From positions 1 through 33,174 of the forward strand of contig NZ_JARKPQ010000327.1 in assembly GCF_029975155.1 (NCBI RefSeq): a stretch of 33,174 nt of DNA. Direction: 5' to 3'. Source of the stretch: Propionicimonas sp. (GTDB lineage Bacteria > Actinomycetota > Actinomycetes > Propionibacteriales > Propionibacteriaceae). The notes under the pieces were generated by a model. That model saw nothing but the letters and a program-made list of their open reading frames with translations. It was not told the DNA's origin and ran no database searches. Positions 1 to 10,111 of this stretch are shown here, in pieces (positions within the stretch are counted from its first letter, which is position 1; every line of letters begins with the position of its first letter). The position numbers and the translations under genes are program-made.

Positions 1-689
1 TACCTGATCGGGTTGAAGGAGAAGTACACCCCGGACACCTCGCCGATCGAGGAGGGGCTGCTCAGTCCCGAGTACGTGATCAAGCGGCTCGGTGAGCTGG
101 CCGGTCCGGACGCGACGTATGTGACCGGGGTGGGCCAGCACCAGATGTGGGCTGCGCATCTGCTGCCGCACGAGCGTCCGGCACGCTGGCTGAACTCCGG
201 CGGTGCGGGCACGATGGGCTACTGCGTGCCGGCGGCGATGGGTGCGCAGGTGGGCCGTCCCGGTGAGGTGGTGTGGGGTATCGATGGGGATGGCTGTTTC
301 CAGATGACCAACCAGGAGCTGGTGACCTGCACCCTGGAGGGCATCCCGATCAAGATCGCGGTGATGAACAACCAGTCGTTGGGCATGGTGCGGCAGTGGC
401 AGACCCTGTTCTACGGGGAGCGGTACTCCAACACCGACCTGAAGACCCACCGGGTGCCCGACTTCCCGAAGCTGGCCGAGGCCATGGGAGCCGTGGGCCT
501 GCGTGCGGAAACCCCCGAAGAGGTCGAGGACGTGATCACCCAGGCCATGGCCATCAACGACCGACCAGTAGTGGTCGAGTTCGTGGTCCACAAAGACGCC
601 ATGGTATGGCCCATGGTCGCAGCCGGCACCAGCAACGACGACATCAAGATCGCCCGGGACCTCGCGCCCGACTGGGAAGGAGAAGACCT

Positions 690-693
<4 letters not shown>
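1..693 (+). CDS. ilvB: Acetolactate synthase large subunit, C-terminal part
   Basis: Catalytic subunit of acetohydroxyacid synthase. It condenses two pyruvates to acetolactate (valine, leucine), or pyruvate with 2-oxobutyrate (isoleucine), using thiamine diphosphate. Only the last 230 codons are present; the frame is open at base 1, so the start and the N-terminal and FAD-binding domains lie outside the window. The thiamine-diphosphate motif is clear: GDGCFQMT (bases 286-309), followed after the usual spacing by the NN of [11 protein letters not shown], and then the conserved RQWQ segment. The stop overlaps the ilvN start by four bases (GTGA), which suggests translational coupling of the two subunits. 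The order ilvB-ilvN-ilvC is the usual actinobacterial operon. The identification is secure; an alternative thiamine-diphosphate enzyme is unlikely given the ilvN neighbour. Confidence 0.96.
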
Positions 694-2278
<1,585 letters not shown>

Positions 2279-2279
2279 A

Positions 2280-2313
2280 CCCGGGAGTCCGTCCGGCCCG
2301 GGAGTCCGTCCGG
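2280..2313 (+). repeat. 17-bp perfect tandem duplication after ilvC
   Basis: The unit CCCGGGAGTCCGTCCGG occurs twice back to back at 2280-2296 and 2297-2313, starting two bases after the ilvC stop codon. Each unit contains CCCGGG. No function can be assigned. It lies just before the nested palindrome at 2326. Confidence 0.8.
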
Positions 2314-2325
2314 CCCGCCAGACCG

Positions 2326-2393
2326 CAGACGCCCCCGAGGTTCACAGACGCCCCCGAAATTTCAGGGGCGGCTGTGAACCTCGGGGGCGTCTG
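2326..2393. repeat. Nested palindrome, copy 1 (upstream of AbiEi-like gene)
   Basis: The outer arms 2326-2347 and 2372-2393 are a perfect 22-base inverted repeat beginning CAGACGCCCCCGAGG. Between them is a second hairpin, CGCCCC...GGGGCG, around GAAATTTC. A near-identical element is at 3470-3536, so this is an interspersed repeat and not only a terminator. It could also terminate the ilvBNC transcript. The family is not one I can name. Confidence 0.85.
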
Positions 2394-2437
2394 TCGTCGT
2401 GGACGTGGACGGGCCGGCGGCGCGGCGTCGCTCGGTG

Positions 2438-2480
2438 GTGTTGTCAGGGTGTTGTCAATTCCGGCGCAGGTGTTGTCAAT
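2438..2480 (+). promoter_or_regulatory. Three phased GTGTTGTCA direct repeats
   Basis: GTGTTGTCA occurs at 2438, 2449 and 2470, with a partial fourth (GTGTTG) at 2481. The spacings of 11 and 21 bases are about one and two helical turns. The block ends 48 bases before the AbiEi-like start codon. AbiEi-type proteins can bind repeats in their own promoter (known for the family), so an autoregulatory operator is a reasonable inference. TTGTCA also resembles a -35 element. Confidence 0.45.
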
Positions 2481-2528
2481 GTGTTGCCCGCGCTTGTCCT
2501 GCCGTCCGTGTGGGTGTCGGCTGGCGGT

Positions 2529-3458
2529 ATGGACGTGACGCGGGCGCGGGAACTGAGGACGCAGGGGACTTCCCCGCAGGCGCTCGACCGGCTGACAAGG
2601 ACGGGACAGCTCCGGCGAGTTCGCCACGGCGCGTACGCGAGTGAGCTCGGGGCGGACGACCTCGTCCGGCACCGCCAACTGATCGCCGGCACCTGGCCAC
2701 TGCTCGGCGATCTGGCGGTGCTGAGCCACGCGACTGCCGGCGTGCTCCATGGGCTCCCGCTCTGGAACGGGATGCTCGACCGGGTGTCGATCACGCGTCC
2801 GAGCGGCGGCCACGGTCGTGTCCGGACTCATCTCAGGGTTCACGTCGCACCGCTCGCCAGGTCCGAGGTCACCGAGATGGACGGGTTTCGGGTGACCAGT
2901 CTGGAACGAACGGCCATCGATCTCGCCCGCAGCCTGCCTTACGAGAGAGGCGTGGCGGTGCTCGACGCGGCCCTGCACGGGAGGGCCGACCGGACGGCGA
3001 TGACGGCGATCGCCACGCAGGCAGGCAGGCGGAGCGGTGTCGCCACGGCACGCGCCGCCCTGGCTTTCGCGGACGGCCGATCGGAGAGCGTGGGCGAGTC
3101 GATCAGCCGGATCCGGCTGTGCGAGGCTGGTCTTCCCGCGCCAGAGCTGCAAGTCGATATCTTCGACGAGGACGGCAACTGGGTGGCGCGATCCGACGTC
3201 GGGTGGGTGAGCCGCGGAGTGCTCGGCGAGTTCGACGGCAAGGTCAAGTACCGGGGACCCCAAGAGGAGGTCGCGACGGTGGTCATGCAGGAGAAGCGTC
3301 GCGAGGCCAACGTCCGCGATCTGGGCTGGGTGATGGCGCGCTGGGGTTGGGACGTCCTCGGTGATCGACAGACCCTGCGCCACCGCGTCGAGGTGGCCTT
3401 CGGTCAAGCGCGGCCGGACAAGGTCAAGGGCTTCGCCAAGGTGTGCGACCGCTACTGA
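2529..3458 (+). CDS. AbiEi-like antitoxin-domain protein with nuclease-like C-terminus
   Basis: The protein has 309 residues. The N-terminus (MDVTRARELRTQGTSPQALDRL and RQLIAG further on) has the winged-helix start typical of AbiEi family antitoxin-domain proteins, followed by a central region (LSHATAGVLHGLPLW, SLERTAIDLAR) found in the common actinobacterial members. The C-terminal third has ARSDVGWVSRGVLGEFDGK, then VMQEKRREANVRDLGW. The D, (E/F)D and K spacing resembles a PD-(D/E)XK or DUF559-like nuclease core; that part is inference. No AbiEii nucleotidyltransferase toxin is adjacent, so this is not a visible type IV toxin-antitoxin pair. I preferred ATG 2529 over an upstream GTG at 2481 because the extra residues look non-coding and overlap the phased repeats. 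The gene lies alone between two nested palindromes. Confidence 0.75.
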   Translation: MDVTRARELRTQGTSPQALDRLTRTGQLRRVRHGAYASELGADDLVRHRQLIAGTWPLLGDLAVLSHATAGVLHGLPLWNGMLDRVSITRPSGGHGRVRTHLRVHVAPLARSEVTEMDGFRVTSLERTAIDLARSLPYERGVAVLDAALHGRADRTAMTAIATQAGRRSGVATARAALAFADGRSESVGESISRIRLCEAGLPAPELQVDIFDEDGNWVARSDVGWVSRGVLGEFDGKVKYRGPQEEVATVVMQEKRREANVRDLGWVMARWGWDVLGDRQTLRHRVEVAFGQARPDKVKGFAKVCDRY

Positions 3459-3469
3459 TGCTTTTCCCA

Positions 3470-3536
3470 CAGACGCCCCCGAGGTTCACCTCGGCCCCCG
3501 AAATTTCAGGGGCGGCTGTGAACATCGGGGGCGTCT
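3470..3536. repeat. Nested palindrome, copy 2 (downstream of AbiEi-like gene)
   Basis: The outer arms 3470-3489 and 3517-3536 are inverted repeats with one mismatch. The central GCCCCCGAAATTTCAGGGGC is the same as in copy 1 at 2326-2393. It starts 11 bases after the stop of the AbiEi-like gene. The two copies therefore bracket that gene. It may also act as a terminator. Confidence 0.85.
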
Positions 3537-3605
3537 GTGCTGGAGGCAGCGGACGCCGGGTGGGTTGGATCGGGCGTTTCGGCAGCGGCCGCGTGGAGGG
3601 CGCGG

Positions 3606-3611
3606 TAGGTT
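3606..3611 (+). promoter_or_regulatory. -10 element of a probable leaderless transcript
   Basis: TAGGTT fits the actinobacterial -10 consensus TANNNT. It ends exactly 6 bases before the GTG start at 3618, which places transcription initiation at or next to the start codon. No Shine-Dalgarno sequence is visible. Confidence 0.55.
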
Positions 3612-3617
3612 CCGGAC

Positions 3618-4361
3618 GTGTCCACCCTCAGATTCCGTCGGTATCGGCTTCTTGTCGCCGGCCTGCTGCCCCTGTTGCTGTTCGCCGGCTGCGGTGTGCT
3701 GCCGGCAGCACCGGCCTCCACGCCGCTGACGCCCGAGACGCCGCTGCCCGAGCCCTCGGTGTCGACGCCTGCGGTGTCCGCGAGCGTCCCGAGCACGACG
3801 CGCCCGACGGGAATCCCGTCCGACTCGCCTCCTGCAGAGCCGGCGTGTGCGACGCCCGAGGACGCGCCGGAGACCATCCCGGATGCCGACGGGCCCACGC
3901 TCACCGCCACGCGCGTCGCAAAGGCGTGGCGAGCGAGTGAGGCCGGCAAGAGCCACGGCGTGAAGACCGGGAAAGTGAAGCGCTCCGCGGGGCTCCAGGT
4001 GTATCCGTCTTCCGTCCTGGACGTGCGCGGAACCCCCTGGGTCGCACTCGACATCATGGAATGGTCGAGTGTCAGAACGGTCGTGCTCACCGATCCGGGC
4101 GTCGCCGCCGCAAAGCTGGCCACCATCCGGGCGATGGTGCGCGAGCCGTGCAGCTACCGGTTCGGAACGTCCTTTGTGGTTGCCCGGCTGAGCGAGGACC
4201 GTCCGGACCTCGTCCAGGTCACCGGGATGATGCAGGGCTATCCCATCACCGACACCTTCGTCCGTTACGGCAACACGGTGACCCACACCTTGATGATGCT
4301 CGTGCCGCAGGACGCTGACGAGGTGCGCGCGATGGTCGTCGAAGCGCTCACCGGAGCCTGA
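3618..4361 (+). CDS. Putative lipoprotein of unknown function
   Basis: The 247-residue product has a typical lipoprotein signal: RFRRYR, a hydrophobic stretch LLVAGLLPLLLF, then the lipobox FAGC, so Cys 26 would be lipidated and the protein anchored on the outer face of the membrane. A Pro/Thr/Ser-rich linker follows (about residues 30-75), then a globular domain from about residue 80 that includes RVAKAWRASEAGKSHGVKTG and a C-terminal DADEVRAMVVEAL helix. I do not recognise that domain. It is preceded by the second nested palindrome and by its own -10 element, and followed after 45 bases by the P-type ATPase. It may be co-transcribed with the ATPase, but no functional link is visible. Confidence 0.8.
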   Translation: MSTLRFRRYRLLVAGLLPLLLFAGCGVLPAAPASTPLTPETPLPEPSVSTPAVSASVPSTTRPTGIPSDSPPAEPACATPEDAPETIPDADGPTLTATRVAKAWRASEAGKSHGVKTGKVKRSAGLQVYPSSVLDVRGTPWVALDIMEWSSVRTVVLTDPGVAAAKLATIRAMVREPCSYRFGTSFVVARLSEDRPDLVQVTGMMQGYPITDTFVRYGNTVTHTLMMLVPQDADEVRAMVVEALTGA

Positions 4362-4406
4362 GCGCGGCCCGGCGGCCGCGGTTGCCGGGTCTGGCAAGCT
4401 TGCGGC

Positions 4407-6839
4407 GTGACCAGCGACACTGCCGTGGCGAACCGGGGCCTCACATCCGCCGAAGTGGCCGATCGCGTCCAGCGCGGGCTGGTGAACGAACTGCCGCCGC
4501 GCTCGGGCCGCACCACCTGGGACATCGTCAGGGCCAACGTCTTCACCCGGATCAACTTCCTGCTGATGGTGCTGTTCGTGATGGTGCTGAGCACCGGCTC
4601 GATCGTGAACGCCCTGTTCGGCTTCCTGATCATCATCAACTCCGGCATCGGCATGGTCCAGGAACTGCGCGCCAAGAAGACGCTGGACAACCTGGCCGTG
4701 GTCGGGGAGGGCAAGCCCACCGTCCGCAGGGACGGCGTCGGCGTCGAGATCGCACGCGAGGAGATCGTCCTCGACGACCTGATCGAGATCGGCCCCGGGG
4801 ACCAGGTCATCGTCGACGGTGAAGTGGTCGAGGCGTCCTACCTCGAGGTGGACGAATCCCTGCTCACCGGCGAGTCCGACCCCCTGGTGAAGCAGCCGGG
4901 GGACGAGGTGATGTCGGGCAGCTTCGTCGTCGCGGGGGTGGGCGCCTTCCGGGCGACGCGGGTCGGGCACGACTCCTACGCGGCGCGGCTGACCATGGAG
5001 GCCAGCAAGTTCTCGCTGGTGAAGTCCGAGCTGCAGTCGGGCATCAACCAGATCCTGAGGCTGATCACCTGGCTGCTGATCCCGGTCGGCCTGGCGACGA
5101 TCTGGGTGCAGTGGGACCAGCCGGGCACCTGGCAGGACCGCGTCCTCGCGACCGCGGGAGCCCTCGTCCCGATGGTGCCCGAGGGGCTCGTGCTGCTGAC
5201 GTCGCTGGCCTTCGCGGTGGGCGTGGTTCGGCTGGGCCAGCAGAACGTGCTGGTGCAGGAACTGCCGGCGATCGAGGGCCTGGCGCGGGTGGACGTGGTC
5301 TGCGCCGACAAGACCGGCACGCTGACCGAGAACGGCCTGCAGTTCGGCGAGCTCGAGGTGCTGGACGGTGCGGAGGACGCCGTCCGCGACGTGCTCGCCC
5401 AGCTCGCGCACGCCGATCCGCGGCCGAATGCCTCCGTGCAGGCGCTCGCGCACGCCCTGCCCCTGGCCGGGACGGGATGGCCCGTGACCGCGATGGCGCC
5501 CTTCACGTCGGCGAAGAAGTGGTCGGGGATGACCTTCGGGAGCCACGGCAACTGGGTGCTCGGCGCGCCGGACGTGCTTGCGCCGCACGGCGACGTCGCC
5601 GACCGCGCCGAGCACCTCGGTGCCAGCGGACGCCGGGTGCTGCTGCTGGGGGAGTCGGATCGCCCGGTCGACGCGCCGGACGCCCCCGGCACGGTCATCC
5701 CCAGGACCCTGGTCGTGCTGGAGCAGAAGGTCCGCCCGGAAGCCAGGGACACTCTGGCCTACTTCGCCGAGCAGGACGTCGCGGTGAAGGTGATCTCGGG
5801 CGACAACGCCACCTCGGTGGGCGCGGTCACCGGTTCGCTCGGTGTCGAGGCCGGCGAGGTGGTGGACGCCCGCAGGCTCCCCGAGGACGCCGAGCAGTTC
5901 GCCGACCGCGTGCAGGCGGCCGGGGTGTTCGGCCGGGTCACCCCGCAGCAGAAGCGGCAGATGGTGGCGGCGCTGCAGTCCCGGGGCCACAACGTCGCGA
6001 TGACCGGCGACGGCGTGAACGACGTGCTGGCGATCAAGGACTCCGACCTCGGCGTGGCCATGGGCTCCGGCGCCGCGGCCACCCGTTCGGTGGCTCAGCT
6101 GGTGCTGCTGGACGACAGCTTCGCCACGCTGCCCCACGTCGTTGCCGAGGGACGCCGGGTGATCGGCAACATCGAGCGGGTCGCGAACTTCTTCCTGACC
6201 AAGACGATGTACTCGATCATCCTCGCGTTGCTGGTCGCGGTGTGGCGGCTGCCGTTCCCGTTCGTGCCGATCCACATCTCGTTCGTCGGCTGGTTCACGA
6301 TCGGCATCCCGGCATCGATCCTGGCGCTCGCGCCGAACGCGGAGCGGGCGCGTCCGGGCTTCCTGCAACGGGTGATGAGTTTCTCGATCCCGTCCGGGGT
6401 GGTGGTGGCCGGAACCACGTTCGTGACCTACCTGCTGGTGGCCCCGCCACCCGGTGCCGAGATGTCCCTGGCGGTGCAGGCCAGCACGGCGACGCTGCTC
6501 ACGCTGATGATCGGCGGGGCGTGGGTGATGGTGGCCACCGCCCGTCCGTACCAGTGGTGGAAGCTGCTGATGATCGGACTCTGCGCGCTGGCTGCCTATC
6601 TGGTGATCTTCTGGCTGCCGTACCAGGTGCCCGGCTGGATCGCCGCCTGGCCGGCCCTGGCCCGGTTCGACCCGCAGCTGGATCCGTCGAACGCCGCCAT
6701 GATGGCCACCGGCGCCTGGCTGGGACTGGCGGCCGTGGTGCTGGTCGAGGCGGTCTGGTGGATCTCCGGCCTGGTCACCGGTGAGCGTCGGCACGTGTTC
6801 GGCAGCCTCGCCGACGATCGCGCGCGCAAAGTGGACTGA
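4407..6839 (+). CDS. ctpE: CtpE-like cation-transporting P-type ATPase
   Basis: Membrane ATPase of 810 residues. The actuator motif TGES is at residues 154-157. The phosphorylation motif DKTGTLT begins at Asp 301. The hinge TGDGVND is at 533-539, followed by [15 protein letters not shown]. Membrane segments flank these: two near residues 50-85, a pair near 210-270 containing VPEGL just before the phosphorylation domain, and six after residue 590. The VPEG signature and overall layout match mycobacterial CtpE, which is reported to take up calcium. A heavy-metal ATPase is unlikely because there is no CPx motif or N-terminal metal-binding domain. The substrate remains inference. GTG 4407 lacks a clear Shine-Dalgarno sequence; CAAGCT six bases upstream is a weak -10. 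The stop codon lies in a strong hairpin. Confidence 0.85.
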   Translation: MTSDTAVANRGLTSAEVADRVQRGLVNELPPRSGRTTWDIVRANVFTRINFLLMVLFVMVLSTGSIVNALFGFLIIINSGIGMVQELRAKKTLDNLAVVGEGKPTVRRDGVGVEIAREEIVLDDLIEIGPGDQVIVDGEVVEASYLEVDESLLTGESDPLVKQPGDEVMSGSFVVAGVGAFRATRVGHDSYAARLTMEASKFSLVKSELQSGINQILRLITWLLIPVGLATIWVQWDQPGTWQDRVLATAGALVPMVPEGLVLLTSLAFAVGVVRLGQQNVLVQELPAIEGLARVDVVCADKTGTLTENGLQFGELEVLDGAEDAVRDVLAQLAHADPRPNASVQALAHALPLAGTGWPVTAMAPFTSAKKWSGMTFGSHGNWVLGAPDVLAPHGDVADRAEHLGASGRRVLLLGESDRPVDAPDAPGTVIPRTLVVLEQKVRPEARDTLAYFAEQDVAVKVISGDNATSVGAVTGSLGVEAGEVVDARRLPEDAEQFADRVQAAGVFGRVTPQQKRQMVAALQSRGHNVAMTGDGVNDVLAIKDSDLGVAMGSGAAATRSVAQLVLLDDSFATLPHVVAEGRRVIGNIERVANFFLTKTMYSIILALLVAVWRLPFPFVPIHISFVGWFTIGIPASILALAPNAERARPGFLQRVMSFSIPSGVVVAGTTFVTYLLVAPPPGAEMSLAVQASTATLLTLMIGGAWVMVATARPYQWWKLLMIGLCALAAYLVIFWLPYQVPGWIAAWPALARFDPQLDPSNAAMMATGAWLGLAAVVLVEAVWWISGLVTGERRHVFGSLADDRARKVD

Positions 6840-6868
6840 AACCGTCGTCAACGACGGTCTCAGTCCAC
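6831..6868. terminator. Bidirectional hairpin overlapping the ATPase stop codon
   Basis: 6831-6848 pairs with 6851-6868 over 17 of 18 positions, with a two-base centre and one A/C mismatch. The ATPase stop TGA (6837-6839) is inside the left arm. It lies between convergent genes, so it may end transcription from both sides. No long T tract follows, as is usual in high-GC actinobacteria. Confidence 0.75.
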
Positions 6869-6918
6869 CTTGTGGAAGGGGGAAGGGCGACCGGCGACGA
6901 GCCGGTGGGGGAGAGCGT

Positions 6919-7356
6919 TCAGCCGAAGTACTGGGTCCAGCGGACGCCGTCCCAGTAGCGGCGGCCCGGGCCTTGCGGGTTGGAGTACCACCCGGGTGGC
7001 GCCGAGGCAGGCGGGAGCGCGGCCACCGGCCGGTAGCCGAGCATCGTGCCCATCAGGGGACGGTGGGCGGTGCAGGCCAGCACCAGGGCCACGATCCAGC
7101 CGATGATCGTCCAGCCGAACAACAGGCTCACCACGAAGACCGACCACTGGTTGGCCTTGCCGCGGCTCGCGGCGATCGCCCAGGGCAGCATGTACAGGCC
7201 GGTGACGATCGTCACGACCCAGGAGACCACGACGACCGGCGTGCTGATCGGCCGCTGGTCGGTCAGGGGTGCGACATAGGCCACCGGCACCGGCACCGGG
7301 GCCGGTCGTTCCATCGGTCGTGGATACGGGTCGTAGTGGTAGGGCCCGCCGCTCAT
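6919..7356 (-). CDS. Superinfection-immunity-like membrane protein with DUF2510 tail
   Basis: Product of 145 residues. A proline/tyrosine-rich N-terminus (about 1-35) precedes two hydrophobic helices. The second one, WSVFVVSLLFGWTIIGWIVA, preceded by a basic R-G-K-A-N-Q-W stretch, matches the superinfection immunity (Imm) family known from phage T4, in which the protein blocks DNA entry of related phages. The C-terminus (about 118-145) is a DUF2510 domain: PPGWYSNPQG, then RRYWDGVRWTQY. Many actinobacterial proteins of this build are uncharacterised, so the name shows the fold and not a proven role. The start has a good GGACGGAG site. It lies 31 bases downstream of leuB on the same strand and may be read through from it; TAGTCT near 7379-7384 could be an internal promoter. 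Confidence 0.8.
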   Translation of the reverse strand: MSGGPYHYDPYPRPMERPAPVPVPVAYVAPLTDQRPISTPVVVVSWVVTIVTGLYMLPWAIAASRGKANQWSVFVVSLLFGWTIIGWIVALVLACTAHRPLMGTMLGYRPVAALPPASAPPGWYSNPQGPGRRYWDGVRWTQYFG

Positions 7357-7387
7357 GTCTCTCCGTCCGCCACCGGCAGACTAGCGC

Positions 7388-8455
7388 TCAGCGGACGCGT
7401 GCGGCGATGTCGTCGCCGACGACCGAGGTCGGCCGCTTGGCGGCACCGCGCTCGGCGATGTCGGCGTCCACCGCCGCCTCGATCCGGCGGGCGTCCTCCG
7501 GGCGGCCGAGGTGGTCGAGCAACAGCGCCATCGACAGAATCGTGGCCGTCGGATCGGCGATGCCCTGGCCGGCGATGTCGGGCGCCGAGCCGTGCACGGG
7601 CTCGAACATGGACGGGAACTCACCGGTCGGGTTGATGTTCGCCGAGGCGGCCAGTCCGATGCCGCCGGTGACGGCCGCGGCCAGGTCGGTGAGGATGTCG
7701 CCGAACAGGTTGTCGGTCACGATCACGTCGAAGCGCTGCGGGTCCTGGACGAGGGCGATCGTGGCCGCGTCCACGTGCAGGTAGTCGGTGGACACGTCCG
7801 GGTGCTCGGCCGCGACTGTCTGAAACAGCCGGTTCCACAGGCCACCGGCGTTCACCAGCACGTTGTGCTTGTGCACCATCGTCACCTGCTTGCGCCGCTT
7901 CTCCGCGCGCTCGAAGGCGTCCCGGATCACCCGCTCCACGCCGTGGGCGGTGTTGATGCTGACCTCGGTGGCCACCTCGTGCGGCGTCCCGGCCCGGAAC
8001 GCGCCGCCGTTGCCGCAGTAGAGGCCCTCGGTGCCCTCGCGGACGACCACGAAGTCGATCGGCCCGCGAGCGATCACCGAGTCGGCCAGCGGTGTGGGGA
8101 TGCCCGGGTACAGCGTGGACGGCCGCAGGTTCACGTAGTGGTCGAACGCGAACCGCAGCTTCAGCAGCAGCCCGCGCTCCAGCAGTCCGGACGGGATCGC
8201 CTTCGAGCCCGGCGCCGCCCCGACCGCGCCGAGGATGATCGCCTGCGACGCGGCCAGCTGGTCGAGTTCCGCGTCGGGCAGCACCTCCCCGGTGCGCTGC
8301 CAGCGCTCGGCCCCCAGATCGTGGTGGACGAACGCGAAGGCGTCGTCACCGACGACGGCGGTGAGGACCTTCAGACCCTCCGCCACCACCTCGGGACCGA
8401 TGCCGTCGCCGGCGATGACGGAGATGACGGGCCTGCTGGCTGCTGCTGCGCTCAC
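7388..8455 (-). CDS. leuB: 3-isopropylmalate dehydrogenase
   Basis: NAD-dependent oxidative decarboxylation of 3-isopropylmalate in leucine synthesis. In a cell with CimA it also acts on 3-methylmalate to give 2-oxobutyrate. The 355-residue protein shows [12 protein letters not shown] at the N-terminus, [17 protein letters not shown] (substrate arginines), [18 protein letters not shown] with the catalytic lysine, [22 protein letters not shown] (metal-binding aspartates) and [13 protein letters not shown] (dinucleotide binding). I chose GTG 8455 because the frame upstream loses family similarity and a TACCCT -10 lies 7 bases before it, suggesting a leaderless mRNA. It is divergent from ilvE with 69 bases between. 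Confidence 0.96.
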   Translation of the reverse strand: MSAAAASRPVISVIAGDGIGPEVVAEGLKVLTAVVGDDAFAFVHHDLGAERWQRTGEVLPDAELDQLAASQAIILGAVGAAPGSKAIPSGLLERGLLLKLRFAFDHYVNLRPSTLYPGIPTPLADSVIARGPIDFVVVREGTEGLYCGNGGAFRAGTPHEVATEVSINTAHGVERVIRDAFERAEKRRKQVTMVHKHNVLVNAGGLWNRLFQTVAAEHPDVSTDYLHVDAATIALVQDPQRFDVIVTDNLFGDILTDLAAAVTGGIGLAASANINPTGEFPSMFEPVHGSAPDIAGQGIADPTATILSMALLLDHLGRPEDARRIEAAVDADIAERGAAKRPTSVVGDDIAARVR

Positions 8456-8524
8456 CCGGGCGAGGGTAGTGGGGTGACCACAGGCCGGACAGTCCCGTCT
8501 CACCACGCGCGATAGCATGCCGCC
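8456..8524. promoter_or_regulatory. Divergent leaderless promoters of leuB and ilvE
   Basis: On the minus strand TACCCT (8472-8467) lies 7 bases before the leuB GTG. On the plus strand TAGCAT (8513-8518) lies 6 bases before the ilvE ATG. Both fit TANNNT with start-codon spacing expected for leaderless transcripts. No clear -35 elements or Shine-Dalgarno sequences are seen. Confidence 0.6.
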
Positions 8525-9610
8525 ATGGCCCTGACCTTCCCGCTGCACAGCAACCCGTCCCCGGCAACAGACGACGACGTCGCCCGGGTGCTCGCCGATC
8601 CCGGCTTCGGTGACCATTTCACCGACCACATGGTCGTCGCGACCTGGACGCACGACGGCGGCTGGGGTGACGCGCTGGTCAAGCCGTACGGGCCGATCCA
8701 GCTGGATCCGGCCAGCGCGGTCCTGCACTACGCGCAGGAGATCTTCGAGGGGTTGAAGGCCTACCGGCACGCGGACGGCTCGATCCACCTGTTCCGGCCG
8801 GAGGCCAACGCCCGCCGGTTCCAGGCGTCCGCTGCGCGGATGATGCTGCCCAAGCTCGACGTCGACGACTTCGTCACCGCCGTCGCCGAACTGGTGAAGG
8901 CGGACGCGCGCTGGGTGCCGGGGTCGGAGGGGGAGCGCAGCCTCTACCTGCGTCCGTTCATGTTCGCGTCCGAGGTGTTCCTCGGCGTCCGGGCCGCCCA
9001 GACCGTCACGTTCGCGGTGATCGCCTCGCCGGCCGGTCCCTACTTCCCGGGCGGCGTGAAGCCGGTGGACATCTGGGTCACCGACACGTGGGCCCGGGCC
9101 GGCGTGGGCGGCACCGGCGCGGCCAAGTGCGGCGGCAACTACGCCGCGTCCCTGATCGCCCAGTACGAGGGCTACGAGCACGGCTGCTCGCAGGTGCTGT
9201 TCATCGAGGCCGCGGACAAGGACCGGGTCGAGGAACTGGGCGGCATGAACGTGTTCCTGGTCACCGCGGACGGCCGGCTGGTCACCCCCGCGCTCACCGG
9301 GACGATCCTCGAGGGCATCACCCGCGACTCGATCCTGACCGTCGCGGCCGACCTCGGGCTCACCCCCGAGGAGCGCCGGGTCACACCGGAGGAACTGTTC
9401 GGCGGGATCGCGGACGGCACCACGGTGGAGGCCTTCTCGTGCGGCACCGCGGCGGTGGTCACCCCGATCGGCGGCTTCAAGTCGGCGGACGGCGAGTGGC
9501 GGCTGCCGGAGAACGGCTCGCCGCGGACCCTCGCGATCCGCAACGGCATCCTCGACATCCAGTACGGCCGCGTCCCCGACACCCGCGGCTGGCTCCGCCG
9601 CGTCCTCTGA
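8525..9610 (+). CDS. ilvE: Branched-chain amino acid aminotransferase
   Basis: PLP-dependent class IV aminotransferase that makes valine, leucine and isoleucine from their 2-oxo acids with glutamate. The 361-residue length is that of the class II BCAT type common in actinobacteria. The PLP lysine is Lys 201 in [14 protein letters not shown]. Also present are [29 protein letters not shown] residues near 57-80, the RPF.FASE segment, [22 protein letters not shown] and the phosphate-binding [14 protein letters not shown] 8525 is supported by a -10 six bases upstream. It lies between leuB (divergent) and tpx (convergent, sharing a stop-codon hairpin). Confidence 0.97.
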   Translation: MALTFPLHSNPSPATDDDVARVLADPGFGDHFTDHMVVATWTHDGGWGDALVKPYGPIQLDPASAVLHYAQEIFEGLKAYRHADGSIHLFRPEANARRFQASAARMMLPKLDVDDFVTAVAELVKADARWVPGSEGERSLYLRPFMFASEVFLGVRAAQTVTFAVIASPAGPYFPGGVKPVDIWVTDTWARAGVGGTGAAKCGGNYAASLIAQYEGYEHGCSQVLFIEAADKDRVEELGGMNVFLVTADGRLVTPALTGTILEGITRDSILTVAADLGLTPEERRVTPEELFGGIADGTTVEAFSCGTAAVVTPIGGFKSADGEWRLPENGSPRTLAIRNGILDIQYGRVPDTRGWLRRVL

Positions 9611-9622
9611 ACTTCAGTTCAG
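9607..9622. terminator. Hairpin shared by the ilvE and tpx stop codons
   Basis: CTGAACTTCAGTTCAG is a 7-base perfect inverted repeat with a two-base centre. Its left arm holds the ilvE TGA (9608-9610) and its right part the tpx stop on the other strand (9614-9616). The stem is short, so termination strength is uncertain. Confidence 0.5.
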
Positions 9623-10111
9623 GGCGGCCAGGGCGGCGTCGTAGTCGGGTTCCTGGCTGATCTCCGGCACCTGCTCGGTGTACAGCACCGTGCCGTCGGC
9701 ATCGGCCACCACGACGGCGCGGGAGAGCAGGCCGCGCATGCTGCCGTCCACCATCGTGACGCCGTAGTCGGAGCCGAAACTCGACCGGAACGACGAGCCG
9801 GTGACCACGTTCTCGATGCCCTCGGCGCCGCAGAACCTGGACTGGGCGAAGGGCAGGTCCTCCGAGACGCAGAGCACGACGGTGTTCTCCAGACCCGCGG
9901 CGAGTTCGTTGAATCTGCGGACGCTCCGCGCGCACACCCCGGTGTCGATGCTGGGGAAGATGTTCAGCACCACTCGCCGTCCGCCGATCAGACGTGCGTC
10001 GAAGTCGTCCATGTCGGTGCCGGTGAGGGTGAAGGCCGGAAGCCGCGTCCCGACCGCAGGGAGTTCGCCGATGGAGTGGACGGTCGCCCCGCGCCGCGTG
10101 AGAGTTGCCAT
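9614..10111 (-). CDS. tpx: Thiol peroxidase (atypical 2-Cys peroxiredoxin)
   Basis: Cytoplasmic peroxidase that reduces H2O2 and alkyl hydroperoxides using thioredoxin. The 165-residue length is standard for Tpx. The peroxidatic Cys 60 is in NIFPSIDTGVCA and the resolving Cys 94 is in SRFCGAEGIENV; the 60/94 pair is the canonical arrangement. The N-terminus (VGTRLPAFTLTG) and the RAVVVADADGTVLYTE strand fit the fold. Start ATG 10111 has no Shine-Dalgarno sequence, but a TACGAT -10 lies 6 bases upstream, so a leaderless mRNA is likely. It is divergent from cimA with only 22 bases between the two start codons. Confidence 0.96.
   Translation of the reverse strand: MATLTRRGATVHSIGELPAVGTRLPAFTLTGTDMDDFDARLIGGRRVVLNIFPSIDTGVCARSVRRFNELAAGLENTVVLCVSEDLPFAQSRFCGAEGIENVVTGSSFRSSFGSDYGVTMVDGSMRGLLSRAVVVADADGTVLYTEQVPEISQEPDYDAALAALN

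Noticed and set aside
2279..2528. A T-box, attenuator or riboswitch in the ilv/leu regions
   Set aside because: The upstream leader of ilvB is outside the window. The regions before leuC, leuB, ilvE and cimA are too short and show no T-box sequence or leader peptide.
2529..3458. A complete type IV (AbiE) toxin-antitoxin system
   Set aside because: Only an AbiEi-like protein is present. No AbiEii nucleotidyltransferase lies on either side within the window.
3486..6851. A 1121-codon open frame antisense to the lipoprotein and ATPase genes
   Set aside because: It is a shadow of the high-GC P-type ATPase frame: low-complexity H/R/G/D/Q-rich composition, no family motifs, and it runs across the nested palindrome and the hairpin.
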